Source: Pseudomonadota bacterium (GTDB taxonomy: Bacteria > Pseudomonadota > Gammaproteobacteria > Xanthomonadales > Rhodanobacteraceae). Taken from it: a stretch of 54,526 nucleotides of DNA. Positions within the stretch are counted from its first letter, which is position 1. Each line of letters starts with the position of its first letter. The translations under genes and the position numbers were made by a program. Location: positions 1-54,526 of the forward strand of contig JAFEDX010000202.1 of the NCBI GenBank assembly GCA_018241365.1, written 5' to 3'. Under the pieces are notes generated by a model. That model saw nothing but the letters and a program-made list of their open reading frames with translations. It was not told the DNA's origin and searched no databases. This document shows, piece after piece, positions 13,838 to 22,773 of the stretch.

Positions 13838-14931
13838 TGCGTCGCGGGCGCCCGCGCAACGCCGCGCGCGATCGCGTCGGCAAGCTGGGTCACCGCCATC
13901 GCGTACAGCGGACTGCGGTTGTAGCGCGTGATCACGTAGAAGTTGCGGAAGGTCAACCAATACTCGGGGCCATTCGCGCCATCCAGCGTCAACAGGTTCG
14001 CGGGCAACGACGGATCCACTTTGGTGGCCGGCGTGTAACCGTCGGCGGCGAAGCGCGCGAGCGGCGTCTGCGGCAGCACGTTTTCGTATTTCGGCGCCGG
14101 CGTGGCGGTGGCGCCCGGATCGGCGCGCACCGTGACCGGCTGGCCGGGCTGCCAACCGTGCGCGCGGAAATAGTTGGCGATGCTGGCGAACGCATCCGGC
14201 AGCGAGGCCATCAGGTTGATGTGCCCATCGCCGTCGGCATCGACCGCGTAATCGCGGATGCTGGACGGCATGAATTGCGCGAGGCCTTCGGCGCCTGCGT
14301 AGGAACCGTAGATACCCGGGATCGGGCCCGGCAGTTTGTCGGCGGGCAGTTCCAGCAGGGTTTTCAGCTCGCCGCGAAAATACTTCGCGCGCGGTGGATA
14401 GTGGAAGGCCAGCGTCACCAGCGCATCCAGCACGCGGTAACTGCCGGTATTGGAACCGTAGCTGGTCTCCACGCCGATGATCGCTACGATGAACTGCGGT
14501 GGCACGCCATATTGCTTCGAGATCTGCTCAAGCAACGCGCGGTGCTGGCGGTAGAACGCGATGCCGGCGTCGATCCGCGCGGGGGTCACGAAGATCGGTC
14601 GATAGGCACTCCACGGCTTGCTTTCGGCCGGACGGTTCATCGCATCGATGATGGTCTGCTTCACCACCGCGCTGTCCAGCAACGCGTTCAACGCTGCGGG
14701 ACTTTTGCCTGTCGCGGCCGCAACTTCTTGCACCAGTTCGGCCTGACCCGACGCGGCGGACGCGGACAACGGGGATTGCGCGGACGCAGGCGGCGCGGAT
14801 TGCGAGGTGGCGGGGGCGGGCAGCGGGGCTTGCGGCTTCCCCGGCGCCGGAGGTACCGAGGCGCAGCCCGTCAACAGCAGGACTCCCGACAGCGACAGGA
14901 CAAGGCCAACGGTTCGATGCACGCGGATCAT
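13834..14931 (-). CDS. mltB: Membrane-bound lytic murein transglycosylase B (MltB)
   Basis: A 365-residue lipoprotein that cleaves peptidoglycan glycan strands to 1,6-anhydro ends. A signal sequence with lipobox LLLTGCAS leads to an Ala/Pro/Ser linker (to about residue 65). The SLT_2 domain follows, with the catalytic Glu in GVETSYGSNTG. Further MltB blocks are YRVLDALVTLAFHYPPRAKYF, GSYAGAEGLAQFMPSS and DGDGHINL. The ATG at 14931 is chosen because the signal peptide follows at once; a start at 14958 is possible. Overlaps rlpA, the usual mltB-rlpA pair. Confidence 0.95.
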   Translation of the reverse strand: MIRVHRTVGLVLSLSGVLLLTGCASVPPAPGKPQAPLPAPATSQSAPPASAQSPLSASAASGQAELVQEVAAATGKSPAALNALLDSAVVKQTIIDAMNRPAESKPWSAYRPIFVTPARIDAGIAFYRQHRALLEQISKQYGVPPQFIVAIIGVETSYGSNTGSYRVLDALVTLAFHYPPRAKYFRGELKTLLELPADKLPGPIPGIYGSYAGAEGLAQFMPSSIRDYAVDADGDGHINLMASLPDAFASIANYFRAHGWQPGQPVTVRADPGATATPAPKYENVLPQTPLARFAADGYTPATKVDPSLPANLLTLDGANGPEYWLTFRNFYVITRYNRSPLYAMAVTQLADAIARGVARAPATQ

Positions 14932-15170
14932 GTGTGGACGGATTTTCAAGCCAATCACGAAGAATGCGGCAGCCTAGCATGCACCGCTGCCAGCGGCCGC
15001 CAGCACGCAACGGCGACCATCTTTCACCGCCGTGACGGAAGCACAGGGTGGCGCGGATTGCGGCAGCCCGCGACTGCTACACTCGGCCCGACTTGGCGAT
15101 CCACGCACCACGTGGCCGCCACGGCGAGCGGGGCCACCGGCAACGCGCCACAACCAGAAACATCACCGGG

Positions 15171-16100
15171 ATGGCAATGGCGAGGCACTTCCAGTCGGCG
15201 GGCCACACCGACATCGGCAAGGTACGGCGCCGCAACGAGGACGCGATTCTCGTGCGGGACAAGGCCGGGCTGTGGGTGGTGGCAGACGGCCTGGGCGGCC
15301 ACGCGGCCGGCGACTACGCCAGCAGCCTGATCGTCGAACGCCTCGCGGCACTGCCGCGTGCCGGCAGCGTGTTCGATTTCATCGAAGCCATCGAAGACGC
15401 CCTGGACGGCGTCAATACCGACCTGCGGCAGGCCGCGCAGGTGCGGGCCGTGGACCTGATCGGTTCGACCGTGGTGCTGCTGGTGCACGACCGCGACCTG
15501 CTGCTGTGCGGCTGGGTCGGCGACAGTCGCGCGTATGTCTGCGCGGACGGGCAATGCATCCAGATCACGCGCGACCACGTGTACGACTTCGATACCGGCT
15601 ACGCACCGGCGGCCGGCAGCGGGGTGCTGACCCGCGCCGTGGGCGCCGAGCAGGCCGTGTTCCTGGACTGGGTGGTGGCCAGCCATCGGCCGGGCACGCA
15701 GTTCGTGCTGTGTTCGGACGGCATCAACAAGGAATTGTCCGACGCGGAAATCGGCGCGGCCTGCGCGCAGCACGCGCTGCCCGATGACGCGCTGACTGCA
15801 ATGTTCGAAACCTCGCTGGATCGCGGGGCGCGCGACAACCTTTCGGCCGTGGTCGTGCGGCTGCTGGAGGGGCCGCCCGACGGCGCAGCGACGACGGACG
15901 AACACCTGCAGGACACCAACCGGACGCTGCGCGGTCTGGACGATGCGCATCGTCTTGGCGAGATCAGCCGCGACGACTACCGTGCGCGGCGTCGGCGGTT
16001 GCTCGAAACGCTGATCGGCGGTACCGACGGCGACCCGGCGCACCCGTCCCGCAAGGCCGGTCAGTCCGCCTGGAAGCGCTGGCTGTCCTGGCGCCGCTGA
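15171..16100 (+). CDS. PP2C-family serine/threonine phosphatase (Stp/PrpC type)
   Basis: A 309-residue Mn/Mg-dependent protein phosphatase. The metal-binding aspartates and other motifs are clear: HTDIGKVRRRNEDAIL, WVVADGLGGHAAGDYAS, LIGSTVVLLV, WVGDSRAYV, FVLCSDGI and GARDNLSAVVVRL. The catalytic domain ends near residue 245. The last 60 residues (LRGLDDAHRLGEISRDDYRARRRRLLETLIGG) form a charged helical extension like the short SHOCT-style tails on bacterial signalling proteins. No partner kinase gene is adjacent. The ribosome site is weak; the second ATG two codons on is also possible. It diverges from mltB. Confidence 0.9.
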   Translation: MAMARHFQSAGHTDIGKVRRRNEDAILVRDKAGLWVVADGLGGHAAGDYASSLIVERLAALPRAGSVFDFIEAIEDALDGVNTDLRQAAQVRAVDLIGSTVVLLVHDRDLLLCGWVGDSRAYVCADGQCIQITRDHVYDFDTGYAPAAGSGVLTRAVGAEQAVFLDWVVASHRPGTQFVLCSDGINKELSDAEIGAACAQHALPDDALTAMFETSLDRGARDNLSAVVVRLLEGPPDGAATTDEHLQDTNRTLRGLDDAHRLGEISRDDYRARRRRLLETLIGGTDGDPAHPSRKAGQSAWKRWLSWRR

Positions 16101-16202
16101 AACGGCACCACGCCCACGGCGCAGCAGCCGTGCCGTTGCAAACGTCTCCGATCTTGCGACAGCAGTAAGCTACAAGGTCCGGGTCGGTTTCAGCGTGCCC
16201 CG

Positions 16203-17573
16203 ATGACCCTGCGCAGCCTGTTCGTCGATTTCAACAGTTATTTCGCCTCGGTCGAGCAGGAGGACAACCCGCGCCTGCGCGGGCGGCCGGTGGCGGTGAC
16301 GCCGGTGGTCGCGCCGACCGGCTGCTGCATCGCAGCCAGCGTCGAGGCCAAGACCTTCGGCGTGAAAACCGGCTGCCTGGTGCGCGACGCCCGGCGCCTG
16401 TGCCCCGGCATCGCGATCGTGGAAGCGCGGCCTTCGCTGTACGTGGCCTGGCACCGACGGCTGATGGCGGCGATCGAGCGCGCGATCCCGATCGACGCGG
16501 TGCACTCGGTGGACGAAGCTTCCTGCGAATTGATCGGCCGCCAGTGTCGGCGCGAGAACGCGATCGAAGTGGCGCGTGCGGTCAAGCACGAAGTCGCGGC
16601 CGCGGCGCCGAACGGCGCAATCCGCTGCTCGATTGGCCTCGCACCCAACCACTGGCTGGCCAAGACCGCCACCGACATGCAGAAACCGGACGGGCTGGTG
16701 GTGATCGAGCAGCAGGACCTTCCGCACATTTTGCATCCGCTGGAACTGACCGACCTGTGCGGCATCAGCGCCTCGATGCAGGCGAGGCTGCACGCGGTCG
16801 GCATCGACCGCGTCGCGCAGCTCACCGCCGCCAGCAAAGCCATGCTGCGCATCGCCTGGGGCGGCATCGAAGGCGAGCGCATGTGGGCGCAACTGCGCGG
16901 TGAATGGCTGCCGGAGCGCCACAGCGCGCGCGGCTCGGTCGGGCATTCGCACGTGCTGGAACCAGCGCTGCGCACGCCGCGCGGCGCGCGTGCGGTGCTG
17001 ACCAAGCTGCTGGTGAAGGCCGCGATGCGGCTGCGCAGCTACGACCTGCTCGCCGGCGCGCTGTCGGTGCGGATCCGCTACCTCGGCGTCGAGCAACGCT
17101 GGGAACACGACGCGGTGTTCGACCCCACCGACGACAGCCGCGCGTTCCTGCGGCGCATGAACGAAGCCCTGGACCGTGCCGCGCATTGCCACGGCGGGCT
17201 GCCCTTCCCGCACGCCAAGCCGCTATCCGTCAGCGTCACCCTGCACCGGGTGTTGCCACGCGCGGCGTCGTCCGGCGACTTGTTCGACGACCATCGCCGC
17301 AGCGCGGCGCTCTCGCTGCTGCTGGATGGCGTCAACGCGCGTTTCGGCAACAACACCCTGTATTTGGGCGGCATGCACGACGCGTTGGGCGCCGCGCCCA
17401 TGCGCATCCCGTTCAACCGCGCGCCGGAGCCGGAACAGGAAGAAGACCACGAATTGTGGCTGACCGCGATGAACCAGGCCAGGGTGCTGGCCGAAGCCGA
17501 GCATCGCCGCATCGAGTGCGAACGTGCCGCGCGCCGCCGGCGGCAATCCGGGGCGCCGCCGCCGCTGCGCTGA
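16203..17573 (+). CDS. Y-family DNA polymerase (DinB/Pol IV-like)
   Basis: A 456-residue translesion polymerase. The palm domain carries FVDFNSYFASVEQ (first catalytic Asp) and VHSVDEASCELIG (the DE pair). GCCIAASVEAKTFGVKTG is the finger motif. DLCGISASMQARLHAVGI is the helix-hairpin-helix, and the little-finger region begins near residue 250 (GHSHVLEPALRTPRGA). It is longer than E. coli Pol IV (351) and lacks a clear C-terminal clamp-binding motif. It differs from classic DinB in the insertion of a CC-containing finger. No lexA box was recognised upstream. The gene runs into dnaG after 55 bp. Lesion specificity is unknown. Confidence 0.88.
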   Translation: MTLRSLFVDFNSYFASVEQEDNPRLRGRPVAVTPVVAPTGCCIAASVEAKTFGVKTGCLVRDARRLCPGIAIVEARPSLYVAWHRRLMAAIERAIPIDAVHSVDEASCELIGRQCRRENAIEVARAVKHEVAAAAPNGAIRCSIGLAPNHWLAKTATDMQKPDGLVVIEQQDLPHILHPLELTDLCGISASMQARLHAVGIDRVAQLTAASKAMLRIAWGGIEGERMWAQLRGEWLPERHSARGSVGHSHVLEPALRTPRGARAVLTKLLVKAAMRLRSYDLLAGALSVRIRYLGVEQRWEHDAVFDPTDDSRAFLRRMNEALDRAAHCHGGLPFPHAKPLSVSVTLHRVLPRAASSGDLFDDHRRSAALSLLLDGVNARFGNNTLYLGGMHDALGAAPMRIPFNRAPEPEQEEDHELWLTAMNQARVLAEAEHRRIECERAARRRRQSGAPPPLR

Positions 17574-17628
17574 CCATCCGCGTCTCGCGACGCGCGTTCA
17601 ATGCTCGCGCATGGCATCCTAGTCCGCC

Positions 17629-19398
17629 ATGCCCGGCCTGATCCCCGAACGCTTCATCGACGAGCTGCTTGCCCGCGTCGACATCGTCGACGTGGTGCAG
17701 CAGCGCGTGCCGCTGAAGCGCGCGGGGCGCGAGTGGACGGCGTGTTGCCCGTTCCACGACGAACGCACGCCATCGTTCTACGTCAGCCCGGCCAAGCAGT
17801 TCTTCCACTGCTTCGGCTGCGGTGCGCACGGCAGTGCGATCAAGTTCCTGATGGACTACGACCGGCTGGAGTTTCCCGACGCGGTCGAAGAATTGGCGCA
17901 GTCGGTGGGCGTCACGGTGCCGCACGAAGGCGGACCGGCGCGCCCGCGCGAGGATCGCACCGATGCCTATGCGCTGCTCGACGCCGCCGCGTCGTTCTAC
18001 CAGCGCGCGTTGCCGGAAAGTCAGGCCGCGCTTGCGTATTGCAAGAAGCGCGGCATCGACCAGGAGATCCTCGAACGCTTCCGCATAGGCTGGGCTCCGG
18101 GCGGCTGGGATGCGCTGAAGCGCACGCTCGGCACCAGCGCGGAAAGGCTCAAGCTGCTGGACGAGACGGGCCTGCTCTCGCGCGGCGACAAGGGCCAGTA
18201 CGACCGCTTCCGCGAACGCCTGATGTTCCCGATCATGGACCGGCGCGGGCGGGTGATCGCGTTCGGCGGGCGCATCACCACCAGCGCGTCCAACGCACAC
18301 AGCGCCGACAACGCCAGGGGTGAAGGCCCGAAGTACCTCAACTCGCCTGAAACGCCGCTGTTCCACAAGGGTCGCGAACTGTTCGCGCTGTGGCAGGTGC
18401 GCCAAGCCAACGCCAAGCTGCTGCGCCTGATCGTGGTCGAGGGCTACATGGACGTGGTGTCGCTGCACCAGTCCGGCATCACGCAAGCCGTGGCGACGCT
18501 CGGTACCGCGACCACCAACGAGCACGCGGAGCTGCTGTTCCGCGCCGCGCCCGACGTGTTTTTCTGCTTCGATGGCGACCGTGCCGGGCGCAGCGCCGCG
18601 TGGCGCGCGTTGGAATCGGTGCTGCCGCGGATGCGCGACGGCCGCCAAGCGTGGTTCCTGTTTTTGCCCGACGGCGAGGACCCGGACACGCTGGTGCGCA
18701 AGGAAGGCAAGGATGGTTTCGAGGCGCGCCTGCAGCAGGCAACGCCATTGTCGGAATACTTCTTCCAGCACCTCGCGCAGGACGTGAACGTCGCGACGCT
18801 GGACGGCCGCGCGCGCCTGGCCGAACACGCGAGACCCCTGCTCGCGAAATTGCCGGACGGCGCATTCCGCGACCTGATGTTCGCGGAGCTGGAAAAGCGC
18901 ACCGGCGTGAGCGGAGCGCCTGCACGCAGCACGCCGGCGTCACGTGCAAGCCATCACGCGGCACCCGCCAACACGCCGCGCCGCACACTGGTGCGCAGCG
19001 CGATCGCGATGCTGCTGGCCGATCCCGCGCTGGCGGAGCTGGTCGAACCGCCGTATGCCTTCGCTACGTTGGACAAGCCAGGCGTGCCGCTGCTGGTCGA
19101 ACTGCTGGATTTCCTGAAAGCCCGCCCCGGCATCAACACCGCTTTGCTGCTCGAACATTTCGCCGGGCGTGACGAATCGCCGGCGCTGCAGAAACTCGCA
19201 ATTACCGAGTTTCCCGGCGAACCGGAAGCCCTGCGCAAGGAATTCATGGACGCCCTGCGCAAGCTGGGCGAACAAACCGTCCAGCAACGCCTCGACGCAT
19301 TGATCCGCAAGCAGGCGGAAGGCGCGCTGGACGAAACCGAAAAGAACGAACTGCGCGGATTGCTGGCGCGCAAGGCGCAACCGACACCCTCCAGGTAG
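17629..19398 (+). CDS. dnaG: DNA primase DnaG
   Basis: A 589-residue primase that makes RNA primers at the replication fork. The N-terminal zinc ribbon uses CCPFH and FHCFGCG (residues 40-65). The RNA polymerase core contains ERFRIGWAPGGWDALK and RLMFPIMDRRGRVIAFGGR. The TOPRIM metal site is IVVEGYMDVVSLHQ with FDGDRAGRSAAWRAL. The C-terminal helicase-binding domain covers about 445-589. Length is normal. The usual rpsU before and rpoD after are absent: a Y-family polymerase gene precedes it and a glutathione peroxidase gene converges on it. A palindromic repeat begins four bases before its stop codon ends. Confidence 0.97.
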   Translation: MPGLIPERFIDELLARVDIVDVVQQRVPLKRAGREWTACCPFHDERTPSFYVSPAKQFFHCFGCGAHGSAIKFLMDYDRLEFPDAVEELAQSVGVTVPHEGGPARPREDRTDAYALLDAAASFYQRALPESQAALAYCKKRGIDQEILERFRIGWAPGGWDALKRTLGTSAERLKLLDETGLLSRGDKGQYDRFRERLMFPIMDRRGRVIAFGGRITTSASNAHSADNARGEGPKYLNSPETPLFHKGRELFALWQVRQANAKLLRLIVVEGYMDVVSLHQSGITQAVATLGTATTNEHAELLFRAAPDVFFCFDGDRAGRSAAWRALESVLPRMRDGRQAWFLFLPDGEDPDTLVRKEGKDGFEARLQQATPLSEYFFQHLAQDVNVATLDGRARLAEHARPLLAKLPDGAFRDLMFAELEKRTGVSGAPARSTPASRASHHAAPANTPRRTLVRSAIAMLLADPALAELVEPPYAFATLDKPGVPLLVELLDFLKARPGINTALLLEHFAGRDESPALQKLAITEFPGEPEALRKEFMDALRKLGEQTVQQRLDALIRKQAEGALDETEKNELRGLLARKAQPTPSR

Positions 19399-19460
19399 GA
19401 GCGGCGGAAGCCGCGATCGCACGCGCATTGCGGCATGGTCGGCCCTTCCGGGCCTCCTAC
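19395..19460 (+). repeat. REP-like palindromic repeat, copy 1
   Basis: Begins GTAGGAG and ends CTCCTAC, with inner arms GCGGCGGAAGCCGC and GGCCCTTCCGGGCC. The right half GGTCGGCCCTTCCGGGCCTC is shared exactly with the copy at 28787. It lies between the converging dnaG and peroxidase genes and overlaps both stop codons. It could also act as a bidirectional terminator. Confidence 0.85.
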
Positions 19461-19936
19461 AAAAGCGCCTTCAGATCCTTGTCGATCTTCTCCGGCGTAT
19501 CCGCCGAGGCGTAACGCCGCACCACGTTGCCCTCGCGATCGATCAGGAACTTGGTGAAGTTCCACTTGATGGCTTCCGATCCAAGCACGCCCGGTGCGGC
19601 GTGCTTGAGGAACTTGTAAAGCGGATGCGTGTTCGCGCCGTTGACATCGATCTTCGCGAACAACGGAAACGTCACGTCGTAGTTCGTCGAACAAAAGTTG
19701 CGGATTTCACCGGCGTCGCCCGGCTCCTGGTGCCCGAACTGGTTGCAGGGAAACCCCAGGATCACAAGGCCTTGATCCTTGTGCGTGCGATACAGCGCTT
19801 CCAGCCCCGTGTACTGCGGCGTGAACCCGCACTTCGACGCGACGTTGACGACCAGCAGCAGTTTGCCGCGCCAGGCATCGAGCTTCTGCGGCGTGCCGTC
19901 GAGCAGATCGGCTTCGAAATCGTAAATGGTCGTCAT
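19457..19936 (-). CDS. Glutathione peroxidase (Cys-type, GPx/BtuE)
   Basis: A 159-residue thiol peroxidase reducing hydroperoxides. The catalytic tetrad is visible: Cys in VVNVASKCGFTPQY, Gln in LGFPCNQFG, and Trp-Asn in IKWNFTKFLID. Cys replaces selenocysteine, as normal in bacteria; such enzymes often prefer thioredoxin. No signal peptide, so cytoplasmic. The ATG at 19936 is preferred by family alignment; a TTG two codons upstream sits closer to AGGAG. Its TAG stop is formed by the end of the palindromic repeat. Confidence 0.93.
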   Translation of the reverse strand: MTTIYDFEADLLDGTPQKLDAWRGKLLLVVNVASKCGFTPQYTGLEALYRTHKDQGLVILGFPCNQFGHQEPGDAGEIRNFCSTNYDVTFPLFAKIDVNGANTHPLYKFLKHAAPGVLGSEAIKWNFTKFLIDREGNVVRRYASADTPEKIDKDLKALL

Positions 19937-20045
19937 GGTCAATACGCTCCTGACGTGCAGAGTGTACGACTGCAGGCGGGATCAAGGCGCACAAGCGGCG
20001 GATCCTTGCTGCACGCCTTGATGCGTGCTGCCGCCCGCTGCAACT

Positions 20046-22715
20046 TTACAACCAGTGATGGAACCTGCGTATGTAGACCACCTTCACGAACTGCGTCAGC
20101 GCGCAGTACGCAACCACGGTCGCGGCCAGCCAGGCGAAATACTGCGAGGGCATTTCGACCATGCCGAGTTTGTGGCCAAGGTCGGTGTACGGAATCGCGA
20201 TGCCGATCGCGATGATCGCGGTGGTGAGGCCCAGCACCGGCGCCGCCGCCGAACTCTGGATGAAGGGAATCTTGCGGGTGCGGATCATGTGCACCACCAG
20301 CGTCTGGGTCAAAAGGCTTTCAATGAACCAGCCCGACTGGAAGAACGCCTGGTGCGCCGGCGCCGTGGAATTCGCGCCGAACCAGAACCACAGCAACAGG
20401 AAGGTGGTGACGTCGAAGATCGAGCTGGTCGGTCCGATCCAGAACATGAAGCGGCCGATGTCGCCCGCGTCCCACTTGCGCGGTTTGCGGATGTAGTCGT
20501 CGTCCATGCGGTCGAACGGAATCGACAGCTGCGAGATGTCGTAGAGCAGGTTCAGCACCAGGATCTGCAGCGGCAGCATCGGCAGGAACGGCAGGAAGAT
20601 GCTCGCGATCAGCATGCTGAACACGTTGCCGAAGTTGGAGCTCGCGGTCATCTTGATGTATTTGATGATGTTGCCGAAGGTGACGCGGCCCTCCAGCACG
20701 CCCTCTTCCAGCACCATCAGGTTTTTTTCCAAAAGGATGATGTCGGCGGATTCCTTGGCGATGTCGGTCGCGGTATCGACCGAGATGCCGACATCGGCCT
20801 TGCGCAGGGCTGGCGCGTCGTTGATCCCGTCGCCGAGGAAGCCGACGGTATGACCCTGACGCTGCAGCGACGCCACCACCCTCGCCTTCTGCAGCGGCGA
20901 CATCTTGGCGAACACCGTCGTGCGCGCCACGGCCTCGTCGAACGCGGCGTCGTCGAGATCCTCGAGGTCGCGCCCCAGCGCCGAATGCGTGACATCCAGC
21001 CCGACCTCGCTGCAAATCTTGCGCGTGACGACTTCGTTGTCGCCGGTGATCACCTTCACCGCGACGCCGTGCTGGTGCAGCGCCGCGATCGCGGTGCGCG
21101 CGGTGTCCTTGGGCGGATCGAGGAAGGCCAGGCAGCCGATCGCCGTCATGCCCTGTTCGTCGGCGACGCCATAGGCCCGGCCCGGCGCGCGCTGGCGCTT
21201 GACCGCGACGATCAGCACCCGCAGGCCATCCTCGTTCAAGCCGTGGGTCAGCGCGCGGATGGTGTCGCGGCGATGGTCGGTCATCGGGATGTCGCGCCCG
21301 TCCTCGCGCGCGAACGCGCAGATCGACAGCATCTCCTCGACCGCACCCTTGCAGATCAGGATTTCGTCGGCATCCGCCGCTGCCTCCGTCGGCGCCAGCA
21401 CCACCGACATGCGGCGGCGCTGGAAATCGAACGGAATCTCGTCCGCCACTTTCCAGCGCGCAGTCGAGTGTTCAAGGTCACGGTGCGAGAGCACCGCCTT
21501 GTCCATCAGGTTCTTGAGGCCCGTCTGGAAATGGCTGTTGAGGTAACCGTATTCCAGGGCGTCGTCGGATTCGTTGCCGTCGAGGTCGAGATGGCGTTCC
21601 AGCACGATCCGGTCCAGCGTCAACGTCCCGGTCTTGTCGGTGCACAACACGTCCATCGCGCCGAAGTTCTGGATGGCGTTGAGCTGTTTCACCACCACCT
21701 TGCGCTTGCTCATCGCCAGCGCGCCCTTGGCGAGGTTGGCGGTGACGATCAGCGGCAGCATCTCCGGCGTGAGGCCCACCGCGACCGAAATCGCGAACAG
21801 GAATGCTTCGACCCAGTTGCCCTTGCCGAAGCCCTGGATCAGGAACACGATCGGCACCATCACCGCCATGAAGCGGATCAGCAGCCACGACACGCTCTTC
21901 ACGCCGCGGTCGAAACTGGTTTCCTGGCGCGTGCCGGTGAGGGTGTGTGCCAGCGAACCGAGATAGCTGCGCGGGCCGGTCGTCACCACCACCGCGGTGG
22001 CGCTGCCGCTGACCACGTTGGTGCCCATGTAGCAAACCGTCGGCAGGTCCAGCGGATCGAGCTGCGCCTCGGTCTTCACGGCATGCTCGGGCGCGGTCTT
22101 CTCCACCGGCAGCGACTCACCGGTGAGGATGGCCTGCGAAATGAACAGATCCTTGGTTACCAGCAGGCGCAGGTCGGCAGGCACCATGTCGCCCGCGGAC
22201 AGGTGCACGATGTCGCCGGCGACCAGTTCGATCACCGGCACCTCGATGCGCTCGCTGTGGCCGTCGGAAGCACGGCGCGTCACCGTCGCGGTGTTGCGCA
22301 CCATCGCCTTCAGCTTTTCCGCCGCGCGCGAGGAGCGGAACTCCTGGGTGAAGCTCAGCACCACGCTGATCACCACCATCACCAGGATGATGATCGGGCC
22401 GGTCAGGTCGTCCGGCGAGGTCGCGAGCTGCACGCCCGCCAGCACCAGCAGCACGATGATGAACGGATTCTTGAAGGTGTGCGCAAGCTGCAGCGACCAG
22501 TGCGGCGGTTTCTCGTGGGCGGCTTCGTTGGTGCCATCGCGGTCGAGGCGATCCTCGATCTGCTGCTCGTCGAGGCCGGCGTGGCTGGTATCCAGCGCGG
22601 CGAACAAGGCCTGTTCGTCCTGCCACGCGAAGGCTGCCGCAGCCGGGCGCGCATGCGCCCTGACCGGCTTGCCGGGCGTGATCACGTCACGGGATTTGGA
22701 GGAAGGACCGAACAT
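20046..22715 (-). CDS. mgtA: Magnesium-translocating P-type ATPase (MgtA type)
   Basis: An 889-residue P3B-type ATPase that imports Mg2+ across the inner membrane. Landmarks in order are the N-terminal cytoplasmic part, two helices (PFIIVLLVLAGVQL), the actuator TGES loop (ILTGESLPVEKT), helix 4 GLTPEMLPLIVTANLAKGA (an MgtA/MgtB signature), the phosphorylation site DKTGTLTLD, the nucleotide loop KGAVEEMLS, GDGINDAPALRKADVGISVD, and six C-terminal helices. No mgtC or corA is adjacent. A start at a GTG at 22748 is possible, but that codon lies inside a hairpin. The long structured leader upstream suggests post-initiation control. Confidence 0.95.
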   Translation of the reverse strand: MFGPSSKSRDVITPGKPVRAHARPAAAAFAWQDEQALFAALDTSHAGLDEQQIEDRLDRDGTNEAAHEKPPHWSLQLAHTFKNPFIIVLLVLAGVQLATSPDDLTGPIIILVMVVISVVLSFTQEFRSSRAAEKLKAMVRNTATVTRRASDGHSERIEVPVIELVAGDIVHLSAGDMVPADLRLLVTKDLFISQAILTGESLPVEKTAPEHAVKTEAQLDPLDLPTVCYMGTNVVSGSATAVVVTTGPRSYLGSLAHTLTGTRQETSFDRGVKSVSWLLIRFMAVMVPIVFLIQGFGKGNWVEAFLFAISVAVGLTPEMLPLIVTANLAKGALAMSKRKVVVKQLNAIQNFGAMDVLCTDKTGTLTLDRIVLERHLDLDGNESDDALEYGYLNSHFQTGLKNLMDKAVLSHRDLEHSTARWKVADEIPFDFQRRRMSVVLAPTEAAADADEILICKGAVEEMLSICAFAREDGRDIPMTDHRRDTIRALTHGLNEDGLRVLIVAVKRQRAPGRAYGVADEQGMTAIGCLAFLDPPKDTARTAIAALHQHGVAVKVITGDNEVVTRKICSEVGLDVTHSALGRDLEDLDDAAFDEAVARTTVFAKMSPLQKARVVASLQRQGHTVGFLGDGINDAPALRKADVGISVDTATDIAKESADIILLEKNLMVLEEGVLEGRVTFGNIIKYIKMTASSNFGNVFSMLIASIFLPFLPMLPLQILVLNLLYDISQLSIPFDRMDDDYIRKPRKWDAGDIGRFMFWIGPTSSIFDVTTFLLLWFWFGANSTAPAHQAFFQSGWFIESLLTQTLVVHMIRTRKIPFIQSSAAAPVLGLTTAIIAIGIAIPYTDLGHKLGMVEMPSQYFAWLAATVVAYCALTQFVKVVYIRRFHHWL

Positions 22716-22743
22716 CACTCGTTTCCATGGCGGGGGACACGCG

Positions 22744-22771
22744 CCCACGGAACGAGCGATGGATCCGTGGG
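22744..22771 (-). promoter_or_regulatory. Hairpin in the mgtA leader
   Basis: CCCACGGA (22744-22751) and TCCGTGGG (22764-22771) are perfect 8-bp complements with a 12-nt loop, just upstream of the mgtA ATG. A second hairpin, ATCGCCGC-ATCA-CGCGGCGAT, lies about 20 bases further up. Together they look like a structured 5' leader. No known Mg2+ riboswitch class was recognised. Confidence 0.45.
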
Positions 22772-22773
22772 AT

